NCBI RefSeq assembly: GCF_001421505.1
Contig: NZ_LMKL01000006.1
Location: forward strand, 62,001 to 126,000
Direction: 5' to 3'
DNA length: 64,000 bases
DNA from: Sphingomonas sp. Leaf17
GTDB taxonomy: Bacteria; Pseudomonadota; Alphaproteobacteria; Sphingomonadales; Sphingomonadaceae
The notes under the pieces were generated by a model. It worked only from the letters and a program-made list of their open reading frames with translations. It did not search any database and was not told the DNA's origin. Position 1 is the stretch's first letter. Every line of letters begins with the position of its first letter. This document shows, in pieces, positions 23,590 to 33,969 of this stretch. Both the position numbers and the translations under genes were made by a program.

Positions 23590-24480
23590 ATGTTCGGCGG
23601 CTTGTTCTTCTATCACAACGGTGAAATCGTCGATCCGGCGGTGCAGACCGAAACTCCGCCACCGCGGCACATGCTGGTTACCGGTGTCGGTCGCGGCGGC
23701 ACGACCGCCGCGGCCTGCATGATCGAGGCGCTTGGCTTCAAGGCCGAGGGGGCCAACCTCTACCGCGAATCCAAGCATCTGTTCGAATATATCCGCGACG
23801 GCAACGGGGCGGCGGCGGCCGAACATCTGAAGTCCTGGTCCACCAGCGAAGACCGGATGTTCTGGAAGGATCCCAAGATCTGGGTGCCGACGTTCGACCC
23901 GTTCCTGTCGATGATCCCCGACGATATCGGCGTTCTGGTCATCGTCCGCGATCCGTTGAACATCGCCGCCCGCAATGCCGCCCTGCGATCCGCCGATATT
24001 CTCGCCGAAACGCTGGCCGCGGCAAAGTCGACGGTGAAACTCGTCAGCCGCATGCCGGTGCTGACCAAGCGCAGCGCGATCGTGATGTCGTATGAAAAGC
24101 TGATGCTGAACACCGCCGAAGTGGTCAACGAAATCGCGCGCTACCTGGGCATCACGTCGGAGGAGGCCATCGCCAAGGCGATCACGATGATCGAACCGAC
24201 GCCCAGCTTCTATCAGGGCCAGTTCGACAGCCACATCAGCCGCAAGACCGAAACCCCCGCGACATCGACCACCCCGCCCCCCGCGCCGTCCCCCCCGCCG
24301 TCCCCCGCGCCGCCCGAGGCCAGCGCCGACGACGCCAAGGCCGACCCGGCTCCGCCCGTTGCAGACGACGCCGCCACCGTGGCGGAAGTGCCCGTAAAAC
24401 CCGCAAGTTCCGCGCCCAAGCCCCCGGCACCGTCGGCGCGCCATGGCGGCGGCAAGCGCGCCCGCCGCCGTCGCAAATAG
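23590..24480 (+). CDS. Sulfotransferase-like P-loop protein
   Basis: A 296-residue protein. LVTGVGRGGTTAAACMIEAL (about residues 29-48) is a P-loop of the type that binds the 5'-phosphosulfate of PAPS in sulfotransferases, and VLVIVRDPLNIAARNAAL resembles the 3'-phosphate-binding Arg/Asp region. The first 220 residues thus look like a compact sulfotransferase or nucleotide-binding relative; the substrate is not deducible. The tail from about 222 is a disordered Pro/Ala-rich stretch ending in a basic cluster (GGGKRARRRRK) that could bind nucleic acid or membrane. It stands alone. Confidence 0.7.
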   Translation: MFGGLFFYHNGEIVDPAVQTETPPPRHMLVTGVGRGGTTAAACMIEALGFKAEGANLYRESKHLFEYIRDGNGAAAAEHLKSWSTSEDRMFWKDPKIWVPTFDPFLSMIPDDIGVLVIVRDPLNIAARNAALRSADILAETLAAAKSTVKLVSRMPVLTKRSAIVMSYEKLMLNTAEVVNEIARYLGITSEEAIAKAITMIEPTPSFYQGQFDSHISRKTETPATSTTPPPAPSPPPSPAPPEASADDAKADPAPPVADDAATVAEVPVKPASSAPKPPAPSARHGGGKRARRRRK

Positions 24481-24579
24481 CATCGTCTTCGCACGATCCG
24501 TCCAATGCCCCGCCAACAGGGTCGACAACGCCGGCACCCGCCCGTATCCGCTGACGCAATAAAATCCGAGGGGACATCC

Positions 24580-25551
24580 ATGACCGCGACCGCCAGCCAG
24601 GTGCTTGACCGTGTACTCGTGCTCGAAATGGTGCGCGTCACCGAGGCGGCGGCGATCGCCGCGGCCAAGCTGGTCGGGCGCGGCGACGAGAAGGCCGCCG
24701 ATGCCGCCGCCGTGGAGGCGATGCGCGAGGCGCTGAACTCGCTGTACATGGACGGCACCGTCGTCATCGGCGAGGGTGAGCGCGACGAGGCACCGATGCT
24801 GTTCATCGGCGAGAAGGTCGGATCCGCGATCGGCAAGGGGCCGAAGATCGACATCGCGCTCGACCCGCTGGAGGGTACGACGATCTGCGCGACCGCCGGG
24901 CCGAACGCGCTCGCGGTACTGGCGATCGCCGAAGAGGGCGGGCTGCTGAACGCGCCGGACGTCTATATGGAGAAGATTGCGATCGGGCCGGGCTATCCCG
25001 ACAACCTGATCGACCTGGACAAGTCGCCGAGCGAGAACGTCCGCGCGCTGGCCGCCGCCAAGGGCGTGGAGCCGGGCGACATCATCGCCTGCGTGCTGGA
25101 CCGGCCGCGCCATTCGGCGCTGATCGCCGAGCTGCGCGCGCTGGGTTGCGGCATCATGCTGATCGGTGACGGCGACGTGGCCGGCGTGATCGCGACCAGC
25201 GACCCCGACACCACCATCGACATCTACATGGGTTCGGGCGGCGCGCCGGAGGGCGTGCTGGCCTGCGCGGCGCTGCGTTGCGTCGGCGGGCAGTTCAAGG
25301 GCCGGCTGATCTTCCGCAACGACGACGAGCGCGCGCGCGCCGCCAAATGGGGCGTGACCGACCTCGACAAGCAGTACGACCTGACCGAACTGGCCAAGGG
25401 CGACTGCATCTTCGCCGCGACCGGCGTCACCGACGGATCGCTGCTGGCCGGCGTGAAGCGCAAGTCCGGCAAGATGACGACCGAAAGCGTCGTCATGCGC
25501 GCGTCGTCGGGGACCGTGCGCTGGGTCAAGGGCGAGCACCGGCTGGACTGA
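24580..25551 (+). CDS. glpX: Class II fructose-1,6-bisphosphatase (GlpX type)
   Basis: Hydrolyses fructose-1,6-bisphosphate in gluconeogenesis. The 323-residue protein has the GlpX metal and substrate signatures: GTVVIGEGERDEAPMLFIGE, DIALDPLEGTTICA, YMGSGGAPEGVLACAALRCV, and the Glu/Asp set for Mg2+ or Mn2+. Class II enzymes are typical where the class I Fbp is absent. The ATG at 24580 is about 100 bp after the sulfotransferase-like gene. No other gluconeogenic gene adjoins it. Confidence 0.96.
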   Translation: MTATASQVLDRVLVLEMVRVTEAAAIAAAKLVGRGDEKAADAAAVEAMREALNSLYMDGTVVIGEGERDEAPMLFIGEKVGSAIGKGPKIDIALDPLEGTTICATAGPNALAVLAIAEEGGLLNAPDVYMEKIAIGPGYPDNLIDLDKSPSENVRALAAAKGVEPGDIIACVLDRPRHSALIAELRALGCGIMLIGDGDVAGVIATSDPDTTIDIYMGSGGAPEGVLACAALRCVGGQFKGRLIFRNDDERARAAKWGVTDLDKQYDLTELAKGDCIFAATGVTDGSLLAGVKRKSGKMTTESVVMRASSGTVRWVKGEHRLD

Positions 25552-25601
25552 TCCGGGCGGGGATGCCCTGCCCGGTTGCATGATATGGGGGGCGTGTCGC
25601 C

Positions 25602-26324
25602 ATGACAGCCGCGATCCTGCTCGCGCTGGTCGCGATGCATATGGCCATGATCCTGTGGCGAGGACGGGCGTTCCGGGGTTCGGTCGGTCGGTCGCGCGAT
25701 CTTCATGGCCGAGCGGCGGTATTGCGCGGCTGGGCGATGGGGGTGGCGGTCACGTTCGGGCTGCCGGCGGTGATCGGCCTCGCCCTGCTGGGCGGGCCGG
25801 CGCCGTGGGACGTGCCGCCCCGCCCGTTCTGGACCATGGCCCATACGCTGTACGATGCCGGCCTGTACCTGTCCGTCACGCCGTTGATCGTCGGCATGGT
25901 CGCCGGCACGGTGGCGAATGCCGGCATCAGCGTCTGGCGCGCGCGAACCGGGCGGCGACCAATCCAGATCGGGCATTTCCCCGATATACGGCCGCAGACA
26001 GGCCGCGAGGTGCTCCCCGCCATCCTGCTGTCGGTGTCGGCGGGCGTGTCGGAGGAGCTGTATTTCCGCCTGCTCCTACCCCTGCTGATCGCGCTGGTCA
26101 GCGGCAGCGCGCCGGCCGGGTTCGGCGTCGCCGCGCTGCTGTTCGGGGCCGTCCATCGCTATCAGGGCGTGCGCGGGGTGGTGGCGACCACGCTGGGCGG
26201 CTCGGTGCTGGCGTTCGTGTATCTGGGCACCGGTGCGCTGTGGGTGGCGATGCTGTTCCACATCGTCATCGACCTGAACGCGCTGATCGTCCGGCCGATG
26301 GCCGCGCGTCTGGCGCAGCGGTAA
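25602..26324 (+). CDS. CPBP family intramembrane protease
   Basis: A 240-residue integral membrane protein with about six helices. It carries the three CPBP (Abi/CAAX-like) motifs: SEELYFRLLLP with the paired glutamates and arginine, FGAVHRYQG, and LFHIVIDLN with the late histidine. Eukaryotic relatives (Rce1) cleave prenylated CAAX proteins; bacterial members act in bacteriocin immunity, envelope or signalling roles, mostly uncharacterised. Spaced 50 bp after glpX on the same strand, so possibly cotranscribed, but with no functional tie. Confidence 0.88.
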   Translation: MTAAILLALVAMHMAMILWRGRAFRGSVGRSRDLHGRAAVLRGWAMGVAVTFGLPAVIGLALLGGPAPWDVPPRPFWTMAHTLYDAGLYLSVTPLIVGMVAGTVANAGISVWRARTGRRPIQIGHFPDIRPQTGREVLPAILLSVSAGVSEELYFRLLLPLLIALVSGSAPAGFGVAALLFGAVHRYQGVRGVVATTLGGSVLAFVYLGTGALWVAMLFHIVIDLNALIVRPMAARLAQR

Positions 26325-26343
26325 CGCGCAGCGCGTTACCCCC

Positions 26344-26985
26344 TCATTGCGGCTTGACCGCATCCGGATGCGCGGCGGCGAAGGCGGGCAGCGCGCAGGC
26401 AGCCGCGTCGGCCGCGACCAGCCGGGGATAGCGATCGAGCGGCACCGCGAACCGGCGGGCGTTGTACATCTGCGGCACCAGGCAGAGGTCGGCGATCCCC
26501 GGCGCGTCGCCACCCAGATACGGTCCCGCCCCGGACCGGGAGCCGGCCTGTTCCTCCAGCGCGGTCAGGCCCAGCGTGACCCAGTGGCGATACCAGTCGT
26601 CCCGGCCCGCCTGATCCGCGCCGAACTGCGCCTCCAGCCGGCGCAGCACGCGCAGATTGTCGATCGGGTGGATATCCGCCACCACGCTCAGCGCCATCGC
26701 CAGCGCCCGCGCGCGCAGGACCGGATCGACCGGGTACAGCGGCGGGTCGGGATATGTCGCGTCGAGCCAGTCGATGATCGCCAGGCTCTGCGTCAGCGCG
26801 GTGCCGTCGGCCAGGATCAGCGTCGGCACCAGCCCTTGCGGATTGACCGCGCGGTTCCCGGCCGCCCCTTGCGCGCCGGCCACCAGATCGACCGGCACCG
26901 CGGTATAGGCGACACCCTTCAGGTTCAGCGCGATCCGGACGCGATAGGCGGCCGACGACCGCCAATAGTCATGCAGTCGCAGCAT
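26344..26985 (-). CDS. maiA: Maleylacetoacetate isomerase (zeta-class GST)
   Basis: A 213-residue glutathione S-transferase of the zeta class, which isomerises maleylacetoacetate to fumarylacetoacetate in tyrosine and phenylalanine breakdown. The signature SSAAYRVRIALNLKG (with the SSxxxR glutathione motif), VNPQGLVPTL and LTQSLAIIDWL are characteristic. Other tyrosine-degradation genes (hmgA, fahA) are not in the window, though a pterin dehydratase lies at 45 kb. It is last in the pyrE-pdxJ-acpS-lepB cluster, overlapping the permease gene by 17 bp. Confidence 0.9.
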   Translation of the reverse strand: MLRLHDYWRSSAAYRVRIALNLKGVAYTAVPVDLVAGAQGAAGNRAVNPQGLVPTLILADGTALTQSLAIIDWLDATYPDPPLYPVDPVLRARALAMALSVVADIHPIDNLRVLRRLEAQFGADQAGRDDWYRHWVTLGLTALEEQAGSRSGAGPYLGGDAPGIADLCLVPQMYNARRFAVPLDRYPRLVAADAAACALPAFAAAHPDAVKPQ

Positions 26986-28063
26986 CGCCGTCCGCCCCGT
27001 CGCTGTCCGCTTCGGCCAATTCGTCCTCGCGCTCCGAACTGCGGTGCAGCGCGGCCTTGATCATCGCGGTCATCGGGTCGGCAAGCGCCAGCCCCATGAT
27101 GCCGAGCAGCGCGCTGGCCAGGATCTGGGTTCCCAGCGTCAAAGCGGGCGGCATGTCGACCGTCTTCTTGGCGACGATCGGCAGCAGGACATAGCCGTCG
27201 AACCCCTGCACGATGATGTAGGTGCCGATCGCCCACAGGCCGGTGTCGGTGCCCGACGAAAAGCCGACCGCGATCATCAGCGCGCCCGAGACGAACGCGC
27301 CGATATTGGGGATGAAGGCGAGCAGCCCGGTCAGGATGCCCAGGATCATGGCCATCGGCACCCCGCCCAGCATCAGCGCGACCCAGGTCAGCACCCCTTC
27401 CGCGATCATGCCCAGGATGCGCCCGAACAGCAGGCGGCGCAGCGTGCGGCTCATCCGGTCGATGGTGGTCGCGAACTCCGGCCGGTTGGCGCGGGGGACC
27501 ATCCACACCAGCCCGCGTGCATAGGTGCCGGGGTCCATCGCCACGAACAGGCCGATGACCAGGATCATGAACATCGTCGTCAGCCCGCCGAACACGGTGC
27601 CGACCCACGACCCGATCCGCCCGAGCGAACTCATCGCCTGCCGCGCAATGCCGTTCAGATCGGACGGGCCGGGCATCATCCCCTGCTGCGTCAGCCAGCC
27701 GGACAGGCGACCCGCCTGCGTTTCCAGCGTCGACCGCAACTGCATGACCTGTTCGGTCACCTGCACGCCGGCGAGGTAGAAGGTGCCGATCAGGAAGGCG
27801 AGCGTCAGCAGGACGACGATCAGCAGCCGCCAGCCGCGCCCGATCGGCAGGATCCGGCCGAGCAGGCGGACGCCGCCGTCGAGCAGCGCGGCAAAGACCA
27901 GCCCGCCGAAGATGACCAGCAGCGGCTGGGCCAGCGTCACCACCAGCGCGATGGCGCAGGCAAGCCCCAGCCAGATGCCGGCCCGTCGCAGCTCGCGCCG
28001 GGTGAACGGGTCGCGCAGCTCGTTCGGGCTGGCCTCGGTCACGCTGCGCGGGACATCGCCCAT
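26969..28063 (-). CDS. AI-2E family transporter
   Basis: A 364-residue polytopic membrane protein of the AI-2E (UPF0118, YdiK/PerM) family with about eight helices and a large soluble loop around residues 90-170. Typical elements are GLVFAALLDGGVRLLGR near the N-terminus, IPNIGAFVSGALMIAVGF, and GTYIIVQGFDGYVLLPIVAK. The family is linked to export of autoinducer-2 or sodium/proton exchange, so the substrate stays open. ATG at 28063 (MGDVPRSV) is chosen over an in-frame ATG 13 codons upstream that lies inside lepB. It ends inside maiA. Confidence 0.9.
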   Translation of the reverse strand: MGDVPRSVTEASPNELRDPFTRRELRRAGIWLGLACAIALVVTLAQPLLVIFGGLVFAALLDGGVRLLGRILPIGRGWRLLIVVLLTLAFLIGTFYLAGVQVTEQVMQLRSTLETQAGRLSGWLTQQGMMPGPSDLNGIARQAMSSLGRIGSWVGTVFGGLTTMFMILVIGLFVAMDPGTYARGLVWMVPRANRPEFATTIDRMSRTLRRLLFGRILGMIAEGVLTWVALMLGGVPMAMILGILTGLLAFIPNIGAFVSGALMIAVGFSSGTDTGLWAIGTYIIVQGFDGYVLLPIVAKKTVDMPPALTLGTQILASALLGIMGLALADPMTAMIKAALHRSSEREDELAEADSDGADGDAATA

Positions 28064-28064
28064 G

Positions 28065-29003
28065 TCAGCGCGTTTCCTGCGGGTGCAGCGAGGTGCCGGC
28101 ACGGTCGCTGCGGAACGAGGCGAACCAGCTGAGCGGGTTCAGCGTCGTGTCGCCGTCGAGGCTGAAGGTGATGAACTCGGCGCGACCGCCCAGATTCTCC
28201 CACGGCACCGGCCCGCCGAGGCCAAGCGACGACAGCGGAAAGCGGCTGTCGGCGCTGCGATCGCGATTGTCGCCCATCAGGAAGACATGGTTGGCCGGGA
28301 TGGTGATCGGCCCGTAGGTGTCGCCCTGGCTGTCGCTTTCCAGATCGACCGTGTCGTAGCGGCGGCCATTGGGCAGCGTTTCGGTGATCGTCGGCAGGTG
28401 GCAGACGGCGCGGCCGTCGGGCTTCGTCACCTGCGCGCCGGGATATTCGCGATCGAGACACGGGCTGTTCGTGTCGACCGGGATGTCGGTGTAGTGCAGC
28501 GCACCACGCGCCACGGGCTTGCCATTCAGGATGACGACGCCGCCCGCGACCTGCAACCGGTCGCCCGGCAGGCCGATGACCCGCTTGATATAGTCGTTGC
28601 GCGTGCCCGGCGGGGTGACGATCACGACGTCGCCGCGCGTCGGCAGCGACCCGAACAGCCGCCCCCGCATCGGCGGGATGCCGACGGTCCAGCTCTCGAC
28701 CTGTTCGCGCAGGATCACGCTGCGAAAGATCGCGATCGGGTTCGGGATCGTCGGCGAGACGAACGACCAGCCATAGGCGAACTTGCTGACGACCAGCCGG
28801 TCGCCGATGCGCAGGCCCGGCAGCATCGATTCGGACGGGATGTAGAACGGCTTGGCGATGAAGCTGTGGAAGCCGAGCACGACGACGATCAGCCAGAAGA
28901 TGCCCTTGACCTCGCCCCACCAGTCGGTGCCGCGGCGCGCGGGCCTGTCGGTTGTCGGGTTATTGGCCGGCATGGCATCCGGCTCGCGCATCGTCTCGTT
29001 CAT
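28065..29003 (-). CDS. lepB: Signal peptidase I
   Basis: Removes signal peptides from exported proteins in the inner membrane. The 312-residue protein has one clear N-terminal transmembrane helix ([16 protein letters not shown]), the catalytic serine Ser59 in PSESM, and the general base Lys140 in [22 protein letters not shown] is the conserved C-terminal box E. Two cysteines (SPCLD and AVCHL) in the periplasmic part may pair. It overlaps acpS by 4 bp and is followed by one base before the permease start, so it is firmly in the operon. Confidence 0.96.
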   Translation of the reverse strand: MNETMREPDAMPANNPTTDRPARRGTDWWGEVKGIFWLIVVVLGFHSFIAKPFYIPSESMLPGLRIGDRLVVSKFAYGWSFVSPTIPNPIAIFRSVILREQVESWTVGIPPMRGRLFGSLPTRGDVVIVTPPGTRNDYIKRVIGLPGDRLQVAGGVVILNGKPVARGALHYTDIPVDTNSPCLDREYPGAQVTKPDGRAVCHLPTITETLPNGRRYDTVDLESDSQGDTYGPITIPANHVFLMGDNRDRSADSRFPLSSLGLGGPVPWENLGGRAEFITFSLDGDTTLNPLSWFASFRSDRAGTSLHPQETR

Positions 29004-29419
29004 TCGCTGGTTCCGCCGCCCGTCGCAACCGCCTCGATAATCACGAACGCCTGCGCCCAGGGATGATCGTCGGTCAATGTCAGATGTATACGCGCGACGT
29101 GGCCGTCCGGCACCATCGCGTCAAGCCTTGCCTTGGCCCCGCCGCTCAGCGCCAGCGTCGGCGCGCCGGAGGGGGCGTTGACGACGCCGATGTCCTTCAT
29201 GAACACGCCGGCGCGAAAACCGGTGCCGACCGCCTTGGAAAACGCCTCCTTGGCGGCGAACCGCTTGGCCAGCGTGCCCGCTTTCGTGAACGGCCGCCGC
29301 GCCGCCTTGGCGCGTTCGGCGTCGGTGAACACGCGCGCCTCGAACCGCTCGCCGAACCGGTCGAGCGACGCCTGGATCCGCTCGATATTGCACAGGTCGG
29401 AACCGAGGCCGATAATCAT
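29000..29419 (-). CDS. acpS: Holo-acyl-carrier-protein synthase
   Basis: Transfers the 4'-phosphopantetheine arm from CoA to apo-ACP, switching on fatty acid synthesis. The 139-residue protein shows the family signature: [12 protein letters not shown] with Mg2+ ligand Asp8, and [13 protein letters not shown] with Glu58. The order pdxJ-acpS-lepB is widely conserved in alphaproteobacteria. The start ATG 29419 is 10 bp after pdxJ; upstream in-frame codons lie within pdxJ. Confidence 0.95.
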   Translation of the reverse strand: MIIGLGSDLCNIERIQASLDRFGERFEARVFTDAERAKAARRPFTKAGTLAKRFAAKEAFSKAVGTGFRAGVFMKDIGVVNAPSGAPTLALSGGAKARLDAMVPDGHVARIHLTLTDDHPWAQAFVIIEAVATGGGTSE

Positions 29420-29429
29420 GCGCCAGCCT

Positions 29430-30182
29430 TCATCGCGCGGCGTCCATCGCATCGCGCATCGCCCGCACCGCGTCGCCAAGCCCGACGAACAACGCGTCGG
29501 CGATCAGCGCGTGGCCGATGTTCAGTTCGCGGATCTGGCGGATCGCGGCGACGGGGCCGACATTGGCGGTGGTCAGGCCGTGGCCGGCATGAACCTCGAT
29601 CCCGTTCTTGGCGGCAAGGGCTGCGGCATCGGACAGGCGGCGCAGTTCGTCGGCGACCCCGTCCGCCGGCAATTCGGCATAGCGGCCGGTGTGCAGCTCG
29701 ACGACGGGCGCACCGAGCCGGAGTGCGGCGTCGATCTGGCGCGCGTCGGGTTCGACGAACAGCGAGACGCGGATGCCGGCGGCGACCAGCTGCGCGACCA
29801 TGGGCGCGAGCAGGTCGAACCGGCCGGCGACGTCCAGCCCGCCCTCGGTCGTCAGTTCCTCGCGCTTTTCGGGCACGATGCATGCGGCGTGCGGGCGGTG
29901 GCGCAGCGCGATCGCCAGCATTTCGTCGGTCGCCGCCATTTCCAGGTTCAGCGGCACGGTCAGCTCGGCCGACAGCCGGGCGATGTCGCCATCGGTGATG
30001 TGCCGCCGGTCCTCGCGCAGATGTGCGGTGATGCCGTCCGCGCCGGCCTTTGCCGCCATCAGCGCGGCGGCGACCGGATCGGGATAGGTCGTGCCGCGTG
30101 CGTTGCGCACGGTCGCGACATGGTCGATGTTGACGCCCAGGCGAAGGCGATCTTCGTCGATGCTCCGCGGCTCGCTGGTCAT
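29430..30182 (-). CDS. pdxJ: Pyridoxine 5'-phosphate synthase
   Basis: Condenses 1-deoxy-xylulose 5-phosphate with aminoacetone phosphate to pyridoxine phosphate, the last ring-forming step of the DXP-dependent vitamin B6 pathway. The 250-residue TIM barrel includes [19 protein letters not shown] at the start, HLREDRRHI for phosphate and substrate binding, and [13 protein letters not shown] near the end. It overlaps pyrE by 4 bp. PLP produced here serves LysA and ThrC among others. Confidence 0.96.
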   Translation of the reverse strand: MTSEPRSIDEDRLRLGVNIDHVATVRNARGTTYPDPVAAALMAAKAGADGITAHLREDRRHITDGDIARLSAELTVPLNLEMAATDEMLAIALRHRPHAACIVPEKREELTTEGGLDVAGRFDLLAPMVAQLVAAGIRVSLFVEPDARQIDAALRLGAPVVELHTGRYAELPADGVADELRRLSDAAALAAKNGIEVHAGHGLTTANVGPVAAIRQIRELNIGHALIADALFVGLGDAVRAMRDAMDAAR

Positions 30183-30763
30183 GCGGCGCTCCGGCTGCCG
30201 GGCTTGATCGCCGGGATTTCCGCCAGTTCGGGCGGTAGCGCGTCGGGTTCATAGGTCGGCACGTCGAGCCGGATCAGCGGGAAGAACGGCACGCCCAGAT
30301 CAACGGTGCCGTTCGACCGGTCAACGAGCGACGCGCCCGCGATCACCCGGCCGCCCGCCGCCGTGATCGCCTTGATCGCCTCGCGGCTCGAAAGCCCGGT
30401 GGTGACGACGTCCTCCATCATCAGCACCGCCTGCCCCGGCTCCAGCCGGAAGCCGCGGCGCAGTTCGAAGGTGCCGGTCGGCCGCTCGACGAACATGCCG
30501 TCGACGCCCAGCGCGCGCGCCATTTCATGGCCGACGATCACCCCGCCCATCGCCGGCGCGACGACGGCGGTGATCGCGGAGCGGATTTCGTCGGGGAGCT
30601 TCGCGACCAAAGCCGCGCACAGCCGGGCGGCGCGCGCCGGGTTCATCAGCACCCGCGCGCATTGCAGGTAGCGCGAGGACCGCAGGCCCGACGACAGGAT
30701 GAAATGTCCCTCCAGCAGCGCATCGGCCGCGCGGAACTCCGCCAGTACGTCGTCTTCGGTCAT
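30179..30763 (-). CDS. pyrE: Orotate phosphoribosyltransferase
   Basis: Converts orotate and PRPP to orotidine 5'-phosphate in de novo pyrimidine synthesis. The 194-residue protein has the PRPP loop [14 protein letters not shown] and the N-terminal [16 protein letters not shown]. It is the first gene of the six-gene reverse-strand operon pyrE-pdxJ-acpS-lepB-permease-maiA. About 220 bp separate it from the divergent cytochrome oxidase operon, and that space must hold both promoters. Confidence 0.95.
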   Translation of the reverse strand: MTEDDVLAEFRAADALLEGHFILSSGLRSSRYLQCARVLMNPARAARLCAALVAKLPDEIRSAITAVVAPAMGGVIVGHEMARALGVDGMFVERPTGTFELRRGFRLEPGQAVLMMEDVVTTGLSSREAIKAITAAGGRVIAGASLVDRSNGTVDLGVPFFPLIRLDVPTYEPDALPPELAEIPAIKPGSRSAA

Positions 30764-30875
30764 GATGGTCCGTTGCTCCGCTTTCGGGGGGCCGCCTCGG
30801 TGGCTTCAGCCGCCCTTAGACCTGCCGCCGTCACCCGGCAACGGGCCGCGTATCGGCGATTTTCGCAACCGCCGC

Positions 30876-30904
30876 TTGAGGACGGGGGATCGCCCGCGTA
30901 TAGC
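30876..30904 (+). promoter_or_regulatory. Sigma-70 type promoter of the cytochrome oxidase operon
   Basis: TTGAGG (30876-30881), 17 bases, TATAGC (30899-30904), giving a start near 30911 and a 5' UTR of about 70 bases. TTGACG at about 30929 with CATATT downstream is a weaker second candidate with a long spacer. Confidence 0.5.
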
Positions 30905-30983
30905 CATGGCAAAAGGGATGCCGTACGCACTTGACGTGCAGGACATCCGGGCGGGCATATTCAGGACGGGGTGACGGGCGACG

Positions 30984-32153
30984 ATGCGCATGACGGGACT
31001 GAAATCCATCGCGATGGCGGCGGGACTGGCGATTGCCGGCCTGTCGGGCGTTGCCAGCCACGCCGCCCAGCCGGTGGCGCAGGCGCAGGCTGCCACCCAG
31101 CCGGCGGCACCCGCGGTTTCGACCGCCCCGGCCCCCGGGCAGAGCGCGGCGGTATCGTCCACCGCCTCGTCCGCCCCGCTCGCGCAGGACGGCGCACCGA
31201 CGCTGGCGCCGGTCGCCGGCATCGGCCAGCCGACCGACGGCGTCTTCGGGTTGCAGACGCAGGTGACGCGCAACGGCGAATTCGCGCACTGGATGCATGA
31301 TTCGATCCTGCTGCCGACGATCACGGTCATTTCGCTGTTCGTGCTGGCGCTGCTGTTCTGGGTCGCCTTCCGCTATCGCCGCGCCGCCAACCCGGTGCCG
31401 TCCAAGACCAGCCACAACACCTTCATCGAAATCCTGTGGACGCTGCTGCCGGTCGTCATCCTGGTGCTGATCGCGGTGCCGTCGATCGGGTTGTTGCAGG
31501 CGCAGTTCAAGCCCGCGCCGGCCGGTGCCGTCACGCTGAAGGCGATCGGCAACCAGTGGTACTGGACCTATCAATATCCCGACCATGGCGGGTTCGAGAT
31601 CACCGCCAACCTGTTGAAGGAAAAGGCCGATGTTGCGGCTGGCGAACGGTTCCGCACCGACGCCGACGGTCCGCGCCTGCTGGCCACCGACAACCGCATC
31701 GTCCTGCCGGTCGGCGTGCCGATCCGCCTCATCACCACCGCCAACGACGTGATCCACAGCTGGGCCGTGCCCGCCTTCTGGATCAAGCTGGACGCGATCC
31801 CCGGCCGCCTGAACGAAACGAGCTTCACGATCGACAAGCCCGGCCTGTATTTCGGCCAGTGCTCCGAGCTGTGCGGCGCGCGTCACGCCTATATGCCGAT
31901 CGCGGTCGAGGCGGTTTCGCCGGCGCAGTTCGCCGCATGGGTCCGCGCCAAGGGCGGCACGATGCCGACCCCGGGCAAGGCCTCCGACAAGGTGATCCCG
32001 CAGCCGGGAGCCGATGGCTCCGCCGCCAAGGTGGAGGACGCCGCGGCGACCGCCAACACGACCGGCCCGGTCGAAAACGTGACGACGGCCGCTCCGGCGT
32101 CGGCGCAGGGTGCCACCTCCAATCCGGCCGGTGCCGGCAACGCTGGACAGTGA
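30984..32153 (+). CDS. ctaC: Cytochrome c oxidase subunit II
   Basis: The electron-accepting subunit of aa3 oxidase. The 389-residue precursor has a signal peptide (to about SHAAQ), a long Ala/Pro-rich linker not present in mitochondrial forms, two transmembrane helices (about 105-130 and 148-172), and a periplasmic cupredoxin domain. The CuA site is the [12 protein letters not shown] segment at about residues 292-303, and [11 protein letters not shown] is the aromatic electron-entry patch. An extra Ala/Thr-rich tail of about 50 residues follows CuA. Stop and ctaD start are one base apart. Confidence 0.97.
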   Translation: MRMTGLKSIAMAAGLAIAGLSGVASHAAQPVAQAQAATQPAAPAVSTAPAPGQSAAVSSTASSAPLAQDGAPTLAPVAGIGQPTDGVFGLQTQVTRNGEFAHWMHDSILLPTITVISLFVLALLFWVAFRYRRAANPVPSKTSHNTFIEILWTLLPVVILVLIAVPSIGLLQAQFKPAPAGAVTLKAIGNQWYWTYQYPDHGGFEITANLLKEKADVAAGERFRTDADGPRLLATDNRIVLPVGVPIRLITTANDVIHSWAVPAFWIKLDAIPGRLNETSFTIDKPGLYFGQCSELCGARHAYMPIAVEAVSPAQFAAWVRAKGGTMPTPGKASDKVIPQPGADGSAAKVEDAAATANTTGPVENVTTAAPASAQGATSNPAGAGNAGQ

Positions 32154-32154
32154 T

Positions 32155-33834
32155 ATGACCGACACCGCGCTCCCCCCCTCCGCATTCCCCCCTTCGGCTT
32201 TCGTGGCGCATGACGATCATGGCCACGCCCACGACACGGATCACAAGCCGGCGTTCTTCGCCCGCTGGTTCATGTCGACCAACCACAAGGACATCGGCAC
32301 GCTGTACCTGATCTTCGCGATCGTCGCGGGGATCATCGGGGGCGGCATTTCCGGGCTGATGCGCGCCGAACTCGCGCATCCGGGCATCCAGTATCTCGGC
32401 GAATGGGCCTCGCTGCTCCACGGCGGGCCGCAGAGTCTCGACCAGTCGCTGCATCTGTGGAACGTGCTCATCACCGCGCACGGCCTCATCATGGTGTTCT
32501 TCATGGTGATGCCGGCGATGGTCGGCGGTTTCGGCAACTGGTTCGTGCCGATCATGATCGGCGCGCCCGACATGGCGTTCCCGCGCATGAACAACGTGTC
32601 GTTCTGGCTGCTGATCCCCGCCTTCACGCTGTTGGTCGCCTCGCCCTTCTTCGGTGGCGCGGGCAATGGCTGGACGCTCTACGCACCGCTCTCCACCTAT
32701 GGCGAGCCGGGGCCGTCGACCGACATGGCGATCCTGGCGCTGCATCTGGCCGGCGCGTCGTCGATCCTGGGCGCGATCAACTTCATCACGACCATCTTCA
32801 ACATGCGCGCGCCGGGCATGACGCTGCACAAGATGCCGCTGTTCGTGTGGTCGATGCTCGTCACCGCATTCCTGCTGCTGCTGGCGCTGCCGGTGCTGGC
32901 TGCCGCGATCACGATGGTGCTGACCGATCGTAATTTCGGCACGACCTTCTTCGATCCGGCCGGCGGCGGCGATCCGGTGCTGTACCAGCATCTGTTCTGG
33001 TTCTTCGGGCACCCGGAAGTGTACATCATGATCCTGCCGGGCTTCGGCATCGTCAGCCAGATCATCTCGACGTTCAGCCGCAAGCCCGTCTTTGGCTATC
33101 TCGGCATGGCCTATGCCATGGTCGCGATCGGCGTGGTCGGGTTCGTCGTGTGGGCGCACCACATGTTCACCACCGGCCTCAGCGTGAACACCAAGATGTA
33201 CTTCACCGCGGCGACGATGGTCATCGCGGTGCCGACCGGCATCAAGATCTTTTCGTGGATCGCGACGATGTGGGGCGGGTCGATGACCTTCAAGACGCCG
33301 ATGGTGTGGTCGATCGGCTTCATCTTCATGTTCACGGTCGGCGGCGTGACCGGCGTCGTGCTCGCCAATGGCGGCATCGACGACTATATGCAGGACACCT
33401 ATTATGTGGTGGCGCATTTCCACTACGTCCTGTCGCTGGGTGCGGTCTTCTCGCTGTTCGCCGGTTTCTATTACTGGTTCCCGAAGATGTCGGGCAAGAT
33501 GTACAACGAGTTCCTCGGCCAGCTGCACTTCTGGGTATTCTTCATCGGCGTGAACGTCATGTTCTTCCCGATGCACTTCCTGGGGCTGCAGGGCATGCCG
33601 CGGCGCTACCCGGATTACCCGGACGCCTACGAACACTGGAACACCGTCGCCAGCGTCGGCTACATGATCATGGGGCTTGGCATGGCGATCTTCTTCGTCA
33701 ACCTGATCTGGTCGCTGATGGCCGGCAAGAAGGCGGGCGACAATCCCTGGGGCGATGGTGCCACGACGCTGGAGTGGACGATCTCCTCGCCGCCGCCGTA
33801 CCACCAGTTCGAGACGCTGCCGCGGATCGACTGA
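32155..33834 (+). CDS. ctaD: Cytochrome c oxidase subunit I
   Basis: Catalytic heme-copper subunit, 559 residues and twelve transmembrane helices. Heme a and a3/CuB ligands are visible: [28 protein letters not shown] with the His-Tyr crosslink pair, [10 protein letters not shown], and [14 protein letters not shown]. The E of HPEVY and the K-channel region identify it as an A-type aa3 oxidase. The N-terminus is rich in His and Asp ([13 protein letters not shown]), which might help metal loading; this is a guess. Translationally adjacent to ctaC; two terminator-like hairpins follow. Confidence 0.98.
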   Translation: MTDTALPPSAFPPSAFVAHDDHGHAHDTDHKPAFFARWFMSTNHKDIGTLYLIFAIVAGIIGGGISGLMRAELAHPGIQYLGEWASLLHGGPQSLDQSLHLWNVLITAHGLIMVFFMVMPAMVGGFGNWFVPIMIGAPDMAFPRMNNVSFWLLIPAFTLLVASPFFGGAGNGWTLYAPLSTYGEPGPSTDMAILALHLAGASSILGAINFITTIFNMRAPGMTLHKMPLFVWSMLVTAFLLLLALPVLAAAITMVLTDRNFGTTFFDPAGGGDPVLYQHLFWFFGHPEVYIMILPGFGIVSQIISTFSRKPVFGYLGMAYAMVAIGVVGFVVWAHHMFTTGLSVNTKMYFTAATMVIAVPTGIKIFSWIATMWGGSMTFKTPMVWSIGFIFMFTVGGVTGVVLANGGIDDYMQDTYYVVAHFHYVLSLGAVFSLFAGFYYWFPKMSGKMYNEFLGQLHFWVFFIGVNVMFFPMHFLGLQGMPRRYPDYPDAYEHWNTVASVGYMIMGLGMAIFFVNLIWSLMAGKKAGDNPWGDGATTLEWTISSPPPYHQFETLPRID

Positions 33835-33842
33835 GCCGGATG

Positions 33843-33878
33843 AAGGGGCAGGAGGCAGACGCTTCCTGCCCCTTTTTC
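33843..33878 (+). terminator. Intrinsic terminator after ctaD
   Basis: AAGGGGCAGGA (33843-33853) pairs perfectly with TCCTGCCCCTT (33864-33874) and is followed by TTTT. A strong forward terminator, 8 bp after the ctaD stop. Confidence 0.9.
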
Positions 33879-33908
33879 GACCGGCCGGCGCGGCCCGGCC
33901 GCGACCGA

Positions 33909-33936
33909 CGACACCGGATTTACTCCCGTGTCGTCC
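33909..33936. repeat. Hairpin GACGACAC/GTGTCGTC between the two terminators
   Basis: GACGACACCGG and CCCGTGTCGTC pair with one mismatch around a 7-base loop. No T-run follows. Purpose unknown; perhaps a REP remnant. Confidence 0.5.
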
Positions 33937-33969
33937 CCGCCCGGACCGACCACCACCCCATACCAAGCG

